A stretch of DNA of 64,000 nucleotides from Moringa oleifera (lineage: Eukaryota; Streptophyta; Magnoliopsida; Brassicales; Moringaceae), in contig JAJFZO010000566.1 in NCBI GenBank assembly GCA_021397835.1, forward strand, positions 8,986,001 to 9,050,000, read 5' to 3'. Shown here in pieces: positions 36,270-48,851 of this stretch. The translations under genes were made by a program, and so were the position numbers. The notes beneath the pieces were generated by a model. That model ran no database searches, was not told the origin of the DNA, and saw only the letters and a program-made list of their open reading frames with translations. Within the stretch, counting starts at the first letter, position 1, and each line of letters opens with the position of its first letter.

Positions 36270-37290
36270 ATCATTGCCTCCACAGTGAAAGTAAAATCAA
36301 ATGAAGGCAGTAATGCCTTTGTGACCATGGCTACCACCTTCGAGGCCATGCATGACCACTTTCACGACAGCCATGGCTACTCCTTAGAAGGCCATGGTTG
36401 CCAGATTCGAAGGCTATGGTTGCTTTCGCGGCCACTCATGGACACTTTCACGATAGCCATCGCTGCCACCTTAAGGCCATGATTGCCCTTCTGGCCATGT
36501 GCGGACACTTTGGCGGTAGGAATGGCTGCCTTTGCAGCCATGCATGGACGCTTTGGTAATGGCCATGGCTACCTTCATAACCATGCATGGAGGCTTTTAG
36601 GGTGGCCATGGCTGCTTTCATGGCCATACATGGAGGCTTTCGTGGCAGTTATGGCTACCTTCGTTGTCACGGTGACCATGGCTGCCGCCTTCGAATGCCA
36701 TGGTTGCAACCTTTGAGGCCATGGCTATCACCTTCGAAGGCCATGGCTGCCTTCGTGGGCAACCGTGGCTGCCTTCCTTGGGCGTTAGTGGCTGCCTTTG
36801 TGGACGTATGTAGCTGCCTTTATGGGCGCTCATGATTGCCTTCATAAGTGCTATGGCTACCTTCGTAGGTGTCGTAGCTGCCTTCATGGCGGGCCGTGGC
36901 TGCTTGTTCTACGGCCATGGCAGCCACCTTCGAAGGCCATGGCTACCTTCATTGCCATGGCTGCCACCTTCGCAGGCCATGGTTGCCTTTTTCATGGCCA
37001 TCGCAGTCACCTTCGAATGTCATGGCTGCCTCGGTAGTGCCCATGCATGGTAAGCTTCGAATTGAGGCAACAAGCTTGCGGCAATACATGGCTACCTTGG
37101 AAGGCATGGCAGCCAGCTTGCTTCGAAGGCAGTAAGCTGGTCGCCAGCTTGCTATTGTGATGGCTCTACATGGTTACCTTCGAAGGCAGCACCTCTGAAG
37201 GTGACAAGGTTGCTGGCTTTGAAGGCAACCATTAAGTTTATGGCTATGGCTTCCTTTGAAGGCAACAAGCTTGCAGCCCTTGTGAATGCC
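36270..37290. repeat. GC-rich minisatellite in C1 (GAAGGCCATGGCTGCC-type)
   Basis: About 1 kb of degenerate units of roughly 17-36 bp built on GAAGGCCATGGCTGCC and CTTCG. The unit contains the palindromes TTCGAA and GGCCATGGCC. Because stops are rare in the motif, overlapping open frames appear in several phases on both strands; these are composition artefacts, not genes. The block stands out as the most GC-rich part of the window. Confidence 0.9.
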
Positions 37291-37606
37291 CATGAGGTGG
37301 TCGCTAGGCTAGATTTCCTACATAGTGACCGAAGTGTTATAGTCGCTAGGTCTTTGATTAGCTACCGATTAAAATTTGATTGCTAACGTATTTTAAATTG
37401 ATTAAAAATTTTAAAAAAATGAATTGAAAATAAATTTGCTGATGAAGATAGCATCTGTCACTAATGTGTGTTATTAATATGTCATTATTTCATCGCTATG
37501 GTAAAATTTTCATTTTGAAGTAAATTTGTCGCTATTCTATTATTATTTAACAACTGACAAAATCAATTGCAATATTGTGTTGCTACTTTTAAATTTTTTT
37601 GTAGTG

Positions 37607-39896
37607 CATTAAAAGTTGGATTTATCTATTTCTTCGAGTCACGCCTTACGAAAATTAGTAATTTTTTGAAAGTCATGACAGTGCTATGCCAAATCCAATG
37701 TGGACTAAGAGGTTAATGACACTAATCATTCAAGATAAAGGGGAAAGATTCGCTTTACTAACCACCATCATTGACAAGTCTCCTTAACGAAAGAGAAAAT
37801 GTTAACAAGGGGCTGAGTGTGAGCTTTGTCCAAAGCTTGACCATAGGATGGTTGAATGCACAAGAAAAAAAGCAAAAGTACATTAGTTGTAGGCCTTCTA
37901 CCAAGTTCTTTTTTTTTTCAATATTCAAAATCTCTGTTCATGAGCGTTTAGGTTAACTCATCTTCTAGTTAAGTTTTCCCTTGTTCTTCCTTGGTTATAT
38001 ACGAACTCACCTATCTAGATTAGTGGATTATCCTATTTAGTAGATTTGGCTTCATATGAAGCGTTTGCAGATTACTAAGCCACGAGATCTTAAGATCTGG
38101 CTAGGTAAGACTTATTACATACACCTTGGGGAAAGCCTATGCAGGAAAATGAGACCCTTTCATAAGGAAAGAGTTCTTGTTGCTTCAAAAAAGATCTAGT
38201 GAAAAGCACTAGTGAAGTGAGGCATGAAAGGCTTTAAAGAGCTCAATTTAAATTATACCTACCATGGCTACTAGTAAAGATAGAGTTAATTTACTTAATA
38301 AAGTCGTACCTTAGTGATTAAGGAAGTGACTTTAACTTAGCTTTTCTACATTTTGTCTGATCCTTTCTTTCATGGAGGAAGGGCTTCGTATTGTACTTGT
38401 TCTTTGGATTAATGTCCCACCCTTCGCCTTTAGGCTTGTAATAACAATAAGAGTTAATGATCTTTTGTGCCCTTTGTTTGGCCAGCCCTCACAATCGGTT
38501 GGTTATTGTTACTGGTCCAAATCATTCTATATGCTTATTTGGTTCAAAGAATGCTCCACCTTGCTCCACTTGATGTTCATATGCTATCTTCTCTCTCCCA
38601 CCCACTAAAGATGAAGTTAAAAGAGAAATTTGGGTGCTAAGGACAATCCGCAAGCCCATGTTCATCAAACATTTTGTTGACATAAGTTGAGGCCGAAAAC
38701 TCTAATTCCATCTATTTCCTTAGGGGATACATAATCTTCTTCGCTTAGAGTTATGACTAAAGGATCAACTAGCCAAGCTTAAGCTTAGTAGTTGTGCAGG
38801 CAAAGAAAATACAATTCCGAAAGAATATATAGTATAGTGAAATAAAGTTCTCATGGGTGACGTGGCCTTCTCATTATTGATTGAAAGGAAGTAACATCTC
38901 TTGTTGATCAACCTCTAAATGTAATGGCTAGCTCAGATAAGAGCATTTCAAGCTATTGAAATAGATTCATTTTAGAGTAGTGTTGTGTTACTAGGTTAGA
39001 ACTTCAAGAAGTGTGACCTAACACAGCTTGCTTGGAAGTCATGACAAGCTTTCATCCTAATTACATCGGTTCCTGGCAAGTATTAAGAAGTTCTATCCTC
39101 TGATTCTTAATACTTTTATGCTTAATTTAATCTTTACCTTACTTATTTTGTCCCTTGCGAAGTTAATGGTTTTTTTTTTTTTAAAAAGGACTTTAGCCAT
39201 TATGTGCGATGTTTCTCTCATTATTGGAGGAGTTATGCTTATATGAAATTGGACCCTTAGGTAAGGAGACAGTTTTAGCAGTACACCCCTTGGACCTTAG
39301 CCCCTTACGGGTTGGGTTTCAGTAGCAAGCTCTTACATTATCTGGACCTATATCTGGTAAAAGTGATGGCTTGGTTTGCCCTGCACACCTTATCATGCAT
39401 GTCTATGTGAGTTATTTGTGCTAGCATTTTGATGCTCGCCTTATGGTTCTCAGTCCTCTTTCATCGACATGCCTTTTAAAGACATTTATTCACGTATCGA
39501 AAAAAGACTCACTATGCTAGATTTAGCCAATACGAGTACGAATAAGGATTCCCAAATTCTTTTTACATATTTAGATTTTGATGCCCCTTATGCATAAAGA
39601 TAAGGATAAGGATGCCGATTCATATGTGGCTAGAAAGGCTTGTTTGAGTGATTCATAAACCCTTGTTAGGATAAAAGAGCAAAGGCTTCATCCTCTACTG
39701 ACGGGAATGCTAGTTTAAGAAATTTTGCTTTAGGATAAACTAGATGTGTGGTATCAGAAACTTGATATAATAGTTCAATTGATGCTGCTTTGGATGCTTA
39801 CCTTGTCTTTTTCCATTGAGGTTAGCTCTTTGGGATCAACTGAATAGCTTGTTAGCGCTTTCTCCTTCAGTTTTAGGCTCTTCAGCATGTACGTAG
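37607..39896. repeat. Spacer repeat T, copy 2
   Basis: Second copy of the T spacer; 37,853 aligns with base 1 of the window. It keeps the ~130 bp that T3 lacks. A 78-codon frame (38,372-38,608) and a 61-codon frame (37,771-37,956) show no family features. It ends at the junction with H2. Confidence 0.9.
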
Positions 39897-41079
39897 GCGT
39901 TCTTTTGCGTTTTATCATAGAGCTTTTATTATTCGAGTCATAAAACTTTAGGGAAAGACCTCATCAGCATGTAAATTGATAAAAGCTTAAGGCAAGATGT
40001 GAAGGTATGAGTTTGAAGAGTCCATAAGCTTAAACCATATAAGGGCAGCAAACCCTTATTAGTAAAGTAAAGCTCCAAAAAAATGAAAGATTAACCCACA
40101 ACGTGGATCTGACTCAACTAAGAAAAGATCTACTTTGGATGACAAGAGAAAGAAAAGCGCTCATTTTACTAATAATGGTATAGAAATAGCAACTATACTG
40201 GCATTTGTTCCAACCTAAGTAAGATGCATTTTTCAAACAATAATATCCAAACTCTCTATTTGTGGCGCTTACGCTTGTAAACTGAGTTTTTATTTTCTAA
40301 AAACTTTTTGAGTTTTTGCATCTTCTCTTGGGAAGGAATGAACTAAGTGAAGTAAGTGGTCATCAAGCATATCTTCTTAGAAAGATTACTAAGCTTCCAG
40401 GCATAAGCAAGCATGAAAAAAGAGCTAGCAGCTTACTTAAATAAAAAGAAAGGGCAAGAATTAATTCAAAAACTCGTGGTTAGAGTGGTTAGTTTAGGAT
40501 GTCAAAGAAAAGATTACCTTTATTAAACTAAAGTGGTTGATAGAAAGTTAAAGTAGTATAAAGAAATGAGGGAATAAAGGCAGGTAGATTGGCTTTAAAA
40601 AGGGCTAAGCTTACATTTTATGTTGGTTGAATTCGCCACTAAGTGGAATTAAACCTTCGACTCTTGATTACTACTTGATTACTTCTGTTACTTGCACTAA
40701 GCTTTCTTCACTTTCAATTTCCCACCAAATCATTGCAAGCTAGAGACACAGTTGCCATTTTTTAAAGCTACCTATTAGCTTAGTAGTTACGAGACCTGTC
40801 AAGTTTCGCTCTTCCTACTCAATCCTACAAGTAAATACTTCTTGCTTTGATGGCTATCACTGCAATAGTTGGAACTGGTTGGTCGCTTGCTTCATTGGAA
40901 GAACTATTGCTTTTTTTCTCTTAGCTTAACTGATCGTTTATCAACGAGCTATTTGAATCTAAAATCCTTAACAAGCATGATTGCCTATTTCTTGATTTAA
41001 CCAACATAATTACTTCACTTCCCCGCTACCTACCCTCCTTGAACAAGCTCTTTCTATCCATTGCTTTCCCCTACTTTTC
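39897..41079. repeat. Spacer H, copy 2
   Basis: Matches 33,131-34,265. It contains small extra stretches, for example near 40,140-40,165. No gene seen. Confidence 0.85.
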
Positions 41080-41491
41080 CATTAAAAAAACCAGATTTAG
41101 TGACTGGTGAATTCGTCATTAAGTTAGTGACCAATTTGCGTTTATCACTAAAGATAGCGACAGAATAATATTCGTTACTACTTTAACGATAGATTCTTGT
41201 TTGTCGTTAGTTTAATGACAGATTCTATTCTATTGCTATTTTAGCAACAAACTAATATCTATTACTATTTTAGCTACCAATAAGAATCTGTTGCTACACT
41301 CGGAGGCTTCACTACAATTGATTAGTGACTAATAGATCTGTCATTAATATAATTATTTTTTATAAAAAAAGTAATTTTAAATATAACTAAGCAAAAATAA
41401 AATAAACTAAAATTCATAAAACATAATCAATACAAGATTATATATTATGTTCTTGTGAAATACAATATTCATATAGAAAATTACATCTAAT

Positions 41492-41690
41492 TATTAGGCG
41501 GTGCTAGGGCTCGCTTCCCAAAATAAGAGCCTCCATCCTACGGATGCGCTTATTCATATCAATTTCTATTTGTAAGTGCTCTTGCAATTCAGTCTAGAAG
41601 CGTATGAGATCATGCTCCCTCACCTTGCGCTTCTCCTCCAATCTCTCTTCTAATGTCCTATACTCCTCTTTGATATGCTCCTCCATAGAA
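41492..41690 (-). pseudogene. C-terminal coiled-coil remnant of a CACTA protein, copy in C2
   Basis: The minus-strand translation reads EEHIKEEYRTLEERLEEKRK, then LIRF, a stop, and ELQEHLQIEIDMNKRIRRME, so it is nearly open. It is the better preserved counterpart of 34,632-34,830. I infer from the heptad-like pattern and from its place next to a CACTA end that it is the end of a Transposase_24-type protein. The matching end of the 58-64 kb element lies outside the window, so I could not compare them. Confidence 0.6.
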
Positions 41691-41869
41691 TGAACAAAAA
41701 ATTACACATGTGCTGCACATAAATGTTGCATTTTTAAACTATTCAGTCTCGACAATCCAAAAATTATTATTGAACAATTTATTTTGATGCACATACAAAC
41801 ATGTGACCGACAATAAATGTTCACTAATAATTCTCAAACGATGTATCTAAAAAATAAGTATGAAGTCTA

Positions 41870-42650
41870 ACGTTGCTAATAGTAATACTTTATGATTATC
41901 ATATAATAGATTAATTTAATTGATTAATACATAAATAAATTTCCTCAACGTTAGTAATAATCATCCATACATAAATATGTAATTAACATAAACTAAATTT
42001 CTTTGAAAAAAATAAAATTAACAACTCCAAAATTTAATCACATCTAAGTAGATTAATTTTCATAAAAATCTAATTAATTAAATTATTTATGTCATGAAAT
42101 GATAATGTAATTAAACTATTATTTATGTAATCAATAACAAATTAACTAATTTTATTTGATAAAATTAACAATTACAAAATTTAATTAACATCTAACTAAT
42201 TTAAATTTCATAAAAATCTAATCAAATTATTTATCTCAAATTATATTCTAATTAAATTGTTACCTATCTAATTTAATATAAACAAAAATTTTAATTAACT
42301 TATAAAATTAATAATTATAGAATTTAATTAATACCTAACTAATTTAAATTTCATAAAACTCTAATTAACTTATTTATCTTGCATCACAAACTAGTTAGAT
42401 TATTTTCTTAATAACCTAACATAAACTAAATTTATCAACAAATAAAATTAACAACTATAAAATTTAATAAATATCTAATTAATTTAAATTTCATAAAAAT
42501 TTAATTAAAATATTTATCTTAAATTACAACCAAATTCAATAATTACCTAATAATATACTATAAAATAAATTTTATTAAATCATAAAATAAATAACCCAAA
42601 AATTTATTTAAAATCTAAAATATTTCTATAATTATCAAATCTAATCATAA
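41870..42650. repeat. AT-rich ~140-152 bp tandem repeats in C2
   Basis: Same array as 35,020-35,790 with the same order of variant units, so the array was established before the duplication. Confidence 0.75.
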
Positions 42651-43109
42651 TATTCTTATATAAGATTTTTTTAATCATTAATATCATTATCAATAATTTC
42701 AACAATTAACTGCACAAATTATCAAGTAAAGAGGAAAGAGAATATGACTGTTCACAGTGGAGAAAATAGAGGGAAAAGTGGCACACACCAAGACGCTGTG
42801 TAGAGAGAGTGTGGTAAAGACTTGGCTTTGAGACAACAAGATAAATAGAGGAAAGACAGTGCAGCTCACTGATGAAATGAAAAATTTGAGAATCGTGTGT
42901 ATAGATAGATGCAGAGACAACAATAAAGTTAAAAGGGAAATAGAGTGGGGAAAAAGGAACTAGTTTAAGAAGACAGAAGTAGAGACAGCAACAAAAATGG
43001 GGGGAAAGGAAATGACATTCGCGCGAAAGGAAAAAAAATTAGGGTTTCATTTTATAAGCATTTAGTAATGAAAGTAAGTGGCGATCGCTAGAAGTGAAAT
43101 CTAGTGACG

Positions 43110-44420
43110 AAACTGCAGTCCATCGTTGTCTATACAATGAAAGTAAAATTAAGTGAAGGCACAAATGCCTTTGCGACCATGGCTACCACCTTCGAGGCCA
43201 TGCATGGACGCTTTCGCGACAACCATGGCTACTACCTTAGAAGGCCATGGCTGCCAGATTCGAAGGCCACGTGCTGCCTTCGCAGCCACTCATGGACACT
43301 TTCGCCATAACCATCGCTACCATCTTCGAAGGCCATGGATGCCATTGCGACCAAGCGTGGACGCTTTGCTGGTAGACATGGCTACCTTTGCGGCTATGCA
43401 TGGACACTTTGGTGGTGGCCATGGCTGCCTTCACAGCCATGCATTGAGGCTTTTGGGAAAGCCATGGCTGCCTTCACAACCACGCATGGAGGCTTTCACG
43501 GTAGTCATAGCTGCCTTACTGTCACGTCAACCATCGCTGCCACTTTCGAAGGCCATGACTGCCGCCTTCAAAGCCATGGCTACTGCCTTCGAGGCCATGG
43601 CTGCCACCTTCAAAGGCCATGGCTGTCGCCTTCGAAGGCAATGACAGTCGCCTTCAAAGGCTATGGTTGCCTTCATTAACAGCCGTGGCTACCTTCGTCG
43701 ACACCTTTGTCTACCTTTGTGGGCAAGGTGGCCGCCTTCGTGGGTGCCCATGGCTACCTTCGTAGGCTTCGTGGCTACCTTCGTGGATGTCATGGCTGCC
43801 TTCATAGGCCATCATGGCTACATTTTTTACGATGGCAGCCAACTTCGAAGGCCATGGCTACCTTCACAGCCATGGTTGCCACTTTTGAAGGACATGGCTG
43901 CCTTTTTGTGGCCATCGCAGTGACCTTCGAAGGTTATGGATACCATGGCAGTGACTATGCATGGTAAACTTCAAATTAAGGCAGCAAGCTCGCTACCATG
44001 CGTGGCTGCCTTGGAAGGCCTAGCAACTAGATTGCGTCTGAGGTAGCCATGCATGGCTACCTTCCAAAGGCAATAAGCTAGTTGCCAGCTTGCTTGTCCC
44101 ACCAGCTTGCTTCCCCGACCGACGGCCATGCATGGTGCCTTCAAAGGCAGCAAGTTGGCGACCAGCTTCCTTTAGCGACGACCATGTATTGCTGCCTTCC
44201 AAGGCAACATGCTGACAACCAGCTTGCTTCTGCAGCTACCATGCATGGCTGCCTTTGAAGGCAGCAAGCTGGTCGTCAATTTGCTTTTACGGGGCCATGC
44301 ATGGCTACCTTCGAAGGTACCAAGCTGATGGCCATGTATGGCTACTTTTGAAGGAATTAAGTTTGTGGCCATGGCTTCCTCTGAAGGCAGCAAGCTTGCA
44401 GCCTTCGCGACTGCCCATGG
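43110..44420. repeat. GC-rich minisatellite in C2
   Basis: Same motif family as 36,270-37,290 but roughly 300 bp longer, with extra units carrying a GCAGCAAGCTGG-type variant in the right half (about 43,975-44,400). The 163-codon frame at 43,153-43,644 is the longest open frame inside it but is a simple-repeat product. Confidence 0.9.
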
Positions 44421-44729
44421 GTGGTCGCTAGGCTGCGTTGCTTACATAATCACCAAACTGTTACAGTCGCTAGATCTTTGATTAGCTATTGATTCAAATT
44501 CGATCGCTAATTTATTTTAAGCTGATTAAAAATTAAAATAAATGAATTGAAAATAAATTTAGCGATGAAGATTGCATATGTCGTTAATATTTGTCACTAA
44601 TCTATCATTATTTCGTCACTATGGTAAAATTTTTATTTTATAGTAAATCTGTTACTATTCTATCATTATTCAGCGACTGACAAAATCAATTGCTATATTA
44701 TGTCGTTATTTTTAATCTTTTTTGTAGTG

Positions 44730-46868
44730 CCCTAAAAATTGGATTTATCTTTTTTTTTCTTTGAATTGTGCCTCACGAAAACTAGTAATTTTTTGAAAGT
44801 CACGACATCGTTTCACCAAACCTAATGTGGACCAAGAGGCTAATGACACTAGTCATTCAAGATAAAGGGGAAAGATCCACTTTCCTAACCACTATTGTTG
44901 ACAAGTTTCCTTAACAAAAGAGAAAAAGTTATCAAGGGGCCGAGTGTGAGTTCGTCCAAAGCTTGACCATAGGATGGTTGAATGCACTAGAAAAAAAAAA
45001 AAGTAGGTTAATCGTAGGCTTTCTACCTACTTTTTTTCAATATTCAAAATCTCTCTTCATAGGAGCTTCGGTTAGCTTGTCTTCTCTAGCTAGGTAAGAC
45101 TTATTACATACACCTTGGGGAAAGCCCATACAAGAAAATGAGACCCTTCATAAGGAAATAATTCTTGCTACTTCAAAAAAGATCTAGCGAAGAACACTAG
45201 TGAAGTAAGGCATGAAAGGCTTTAAAGAGCTCAAGCAAATTATGCCTACCATGACTACTAGTAAAGATAGAGTTAATTTACTTAACAAAGTTGTACCTTA
45301 GGGATTAAGGAGGCAGCTTTATCTTAGCTTTTCTACCTTCTGTCTGATCCTTTCTTTCGTGGAGGAAGGGCTTCGTACAGTACTCGTTCTTTGGATTAAT
45401 GTCCTACCCTTTGCCTTTAGGCTTATAATAACGAGAAGAGTTAACGATCTTTTGTGCCCTTTGCTTGGCTAGCCCTTACAATCAATTGGTTATTGTTACT
45501 GGTTCAAATCATTCTATATGCTTATTTAGTTCGAATAGTGCTTCACCTTGTTTCACTTGATGTTTGTATGCTATCTTCTCTCTCCCACCCACTAAGGATG
45601 AAGTTAATAGAGAAATTTGGGTGCTAAGGACAATCTGCAAGCCCATGTTCATCAGACACTTTGCTGACATAAGTTATGGTTAAAAACTCTAATTCAATCT
45701 GTTTCCATAAGGAATACATAGACTTATTCGCTTGGAGTTATAACTAAAGGATCAACTTACCAAGCTTAAGCTTAATAGTTGTGCAGGCAAAGAAGATACA
45801 ATTCTAAAAAAGAAAAAGAAAAAATAGTATAGTGAAATAAAGTTCTCGTGGGTAGTGTGGCCTTCTCACTATTGATTAAAAGGAAGTAACATCTCTTGTC
45901 GATCAACCTCCAAATGTAATGGCTAGCTCAGATAAGAGCATTTCAAGCTATTCAAATATATTCAATTTAGAGTAGTGGTGTGTTACTAGGTTAGCACTTC
46001 AAGAATTGTTACCTAACACAGCTTGCTTGGAAGGCATGGCAAGCTTTTATCCAAATTGCATCGGTTCCTAGCTAGTATTAAGACGTTCTATCCTCTAATT
46101 CTTAAAGCTTTTATGCTTAACTTAATCTCTACTTTACTTATTTTGTCCCTTTTGAAGTTAATAGGTTTTTTAAAAAGAAAGGACTTTAGCCATTGTCTGC
46201 GAAGTTTCTCTCGTTATTGGAGGAGTTATACTTATGTGTAATCGGACCCTTGGGTAAAGAGACATTTTTAGCAGTATGCCCCTTGAACCTTAGCCCTTAC
46301 GAGTTGGGTTTCAATGGCAGGCTTTTGTGTCATCTGGACCTATACCTAGTTAAAGTAGTGGTTTAGTTGGCCCCACACACCTTATCATGTGTGTCTATAT
46401 GAGTTGTTTGTGCTATCATTTTAATGCTCGCCTTATGTTTCTCAATCCTCTTTCATCGAGATGCCTTTTAAAGAGATTTATTCTCATATTGGAACCAGAT
46501 CCACTATGATAGATTTAGCCAATACGAGTATGAATGGGGATTCCTAAATTCTTTTTATAGATTCAGATTTTAATGCCCCTTATGCATAAAGATATGGATA
46601 AGGTTACCGATTTAGATGTGGCTAGAAAGGCTTGTTTGAGTGATTCATAAACCCTTGTTAGGATAAACAAACAAGGGTTTCATCCTCTGCTTATGGGAAT
46701 GCTACTTTGAGAAATGTTGCTTTAAGATAAACTAGATTTTTTGTATCAAAAACTTGATACATTAGTTGAGCCGATGCTGCTTTGGATGCTTACCTTGTCT
46801 TTTTCCATTGAGGTTAGCTCTTTAAGATCAATTGAATAGCTTATTAGCATTCTCTCCTTCATTCTCGA
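44730..46868. repeat. Spacer repeat T, copy 3
   Basis: Third copy of T. It lacks about 130 bp present in T1 (109-240) and T2; the deletion joint is at about 45,085. It continues into block A2 at GTAGAAATGC (46,871). Confidence 0.9.
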
Positions 46869-47138
46869 CTGTAGAAATGCTATTATCAATGATTATTGAG
46901 TTGATCTTTTATTCTTATCTTTCAATGAAGACAAAATATGACCTTTACTATCTCTCGCACTTAAAAAAGAGATATCATATAGTTGATTACATTTATATAA
47001 AATGAAATAGTTAATTCATTCAATCAAGATCGTGAAAAAATATCATAGTAGATTAAATCCCTTGAATTAGAATTAGTTGATTAATCATTAATGTGCACTT
47101 TTGTAGTAATCGAACCCACCACATAGGCTTCTTCCTTG

Positions 47139-47494
47139 TACCACTAAGATGAACTAAAAAGCGTAATGAGATTTGGTTACTTTTTCGATCATTAACAGCA
47201 AAGCTTTCCATGAAGAGCCCCTGTAAGTCACATTAATCAAAGATTTAGAGGTATATGAAGTCATGTTTCACATGGCTGAATGGAAGGTAACTCTGCTAAC
47301 CAAAGCCTACATAAGTCCCTCTTAAAAGGAATTGAAACCCTTTCACATATATCTCTTTTGGAACAAATCTTAAGTGACATTATTGTTACTACTGGTCTTG
47401 ACACCAAAATAAATGTCAACAGAGTTAAAGCAAGCAAGCCAAGTTGGGAAAAGCATTATGGGCCACAACGCAAAGGTATACTCTTTTTTCCTTG
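47139..47494. other. 356-bp insertion flanked by 7-bp direct repeat TTCCTTG
   Basis: Copy 1 has a single TTCCTTG (2,402-2,408). Copy 2 has TTCCTTG at 47,132-47,138 and again at 47,488-47,494, with 349 bp of unrelated sequence between. The insert has no inverted ends and no A-tail that I can see. It contains most of a 71-codon open frame (47,280-47,495) of unknown kind. It could be filler DNA from break repair, a small non-autonomous transposon with 7-8 bp target duplication, or (less likely) ancestral sequence lost precisely from copy 1. Confidence 0.7.
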
Positions 47495-48851
47495 ATAACA
47501 AAGCCAATACTAACCTCCTACATGCATGGGAACAACCAAGAAAAAAAAGAAGGAGGAGATAGAATCCACGTACACATTTGAAAGGAAGCAAGAACAGAAA
47601 ATACAGCATCAAGACTTGAGGGCAACCAAGGAATTACTATTTAATATCACGAGGACCGACGACGGTTAAAGAATAAAAAAAAGGCATTACACGTTAGTTG
47701 CCAGTACCCCGACAGTTGCCACCTAATCAAAGAGAGAAAGTGAAAATCGTGCCATCTTTAAGCCTAGCTTTATCTCTTGTTTTGGTTTTGTGCCCTTTAG
47801 GCATCTCCTAAGGGACGATCGGTATTTTTGTTTTTGTTTTGACACCTTTTGGAAACTAAAAAAAAAAAGAGAGCTTGGGTATTGGGCATACCATTAACAA
47901 CTATATTCAAATCCGTGTTGCTTAGGTCATGAACCACATTAAGATTATTTCACAGCAAACAATTGCCCATCCATTACAAGATTAGATGGAATGTCCATAG
48001 AGCTCATTACACTTAAATTAGAGTTGAGGAAAACTTTAAACTTACTAATTCGGCATAAGTTCCCAGACTAAAGCCATACCATAACTATACACATATGACG
48101 GCCTACCAGTACCATATGCGACAATAAAAAGGTAACAAGATTTAGAAGATAGTCAGCACTCACAGTAGTAGAAGGAGAGGGATGCTCCTGCATGCCTACC
48201 ATCAATAAGCAGAAGTTAGAAGGAAACAGGGAGGCCCAAGCCCAAGACCTCTAATGCGAACACACCTATTAGTTAGTCTATCTTTGAAAGAATCTACATT
48301 TGAAGGCTTGGGTGAAGCATTTCAAAATATGAAATTAACATATGACTAAGAATAGTCCTATCATAGATCAAAATCATATGGTTAAGGTCCCCACACTTAG
48401 GACCATCCATATTAGGGCTAGCTCAACTTAGATCCAAGTCTAATGCATTGCCCATAAAAAGAAGACTATTAACGATTCAGCATCTTGCCACCTCATGTAA
48501 ATCCTTCTTAACATAAGCTAATTCTAGCATTTACAGGTCCTTAATCTTCACGCGAAAGCAATGCAACCTTCTCATAAAGGAGAGACTCATTTTGACCTAA
48601 CCATTCTCACCCTGTCAAGGCTCGAGTAAGGGTTTTGGTGGGGAAGGCACTTGTTAAGCTATAGAGTCTTGTCAGTCTCATTTGTTGTGGGAACCTCATT
48701 AATTTTCATGAATGTTGTAAGTGAAAGGTATTGTTAACATAAAGTTGTTTGATTTGCCAGCCTAGTCCCAAAGCAATGAGGAGGAAATTGATATGGTAGT
48801 AGTTTTACAACTAGGTCATAAACATGCCATTAAACACTAAGAAAACAACCT
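47495..48851. other. Duplicated spacer of A2, no gene
   Basis: Colinear with 2,409-3,802. No gene seen. Confidence 0.65.

Larger units (their letters stand above)
34266..37606. mobile_element. Non-autonomous CACTA (En/Spm) element C1
   Basis: The element starts CACTAAAATAACC at 34,266 and ends TTTTTTTGTAGTG at 37,606, so both ends carry the CACTA signature in inverted orientation. Sub-terminal arrays of short words (TCTGTCGCTA, TTTTAGTGACAGA and their complements) lie inside both ends, as expected for transposase-binding sites of this superfamily. Inside, in order, are a short coding remnant on the minus strand (34,632-34,830), AT-rich repeats (35,020-35,790), a purine-rich segment and a GC-rich minisatellite (36,270-37,290). 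No transposase core is present. The flanking triplet is CCC on the left and CAT on the right; element C2 has CCC on its right, so the original target duplication was probably CCC. Confidence 0.85.
33131..39896. repeat. H-C-T tandem duplication, unit 1 (6.77 kb)
   Basis: The unit consists of spacer H1 (33,131-34,265), CACTA element C1 (34,266-37,606) and spacer T2 (37,607-39,896). It is followed head-to-tail by unit 2, starting with GCGTTCTTTTGCG at 39,897, which corresponds to GCGCTCTTTTGCG at 33,131. Order and orientation are identical in both units. Confidence 0.92.
41080..44729. mobile_element. Non-autonomous CACTA (En/Spm) element C2
   Basis: Colinear with C1 but about 310 bp longer, mainly through a longer GC-rich minisatellite. 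The left end has decayed from CACTA to CATTA (a C-to-T change); the right end TTTTTTGTAGTG is intact and followed by CCC. The flanks are spacers H and T in both cases, so C1 and C2 descend from one insertion that was then duplicated together with its flanks, not from two transpositions. Confidence 0.85.
39897..46868. repeat. H-C-T tandem duplication, unit 2 (6.97 kb)
   Basis: Spacer H2 (39,897-41,079), element C2 (41,080-44,729) and spacer T3 (44,730-46,868), directly following unit 1. It leads into block A2, just as T1 leads into A1 at the start of the window. Confidence 0.92.

Noticed and set aside
36252..37135. Many overlapping open frames of 60-90 codons
   Set aside because: They are products of the GC-rich minisatellite, occur in several frames on both strands, and encode simple repeats such as GHGCLRR.
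43153..44393. Open frames up to 163 codons in C2
   Set aside because: Same minisatellite artefact as in C1; frame lengths differ freely between the two copies.
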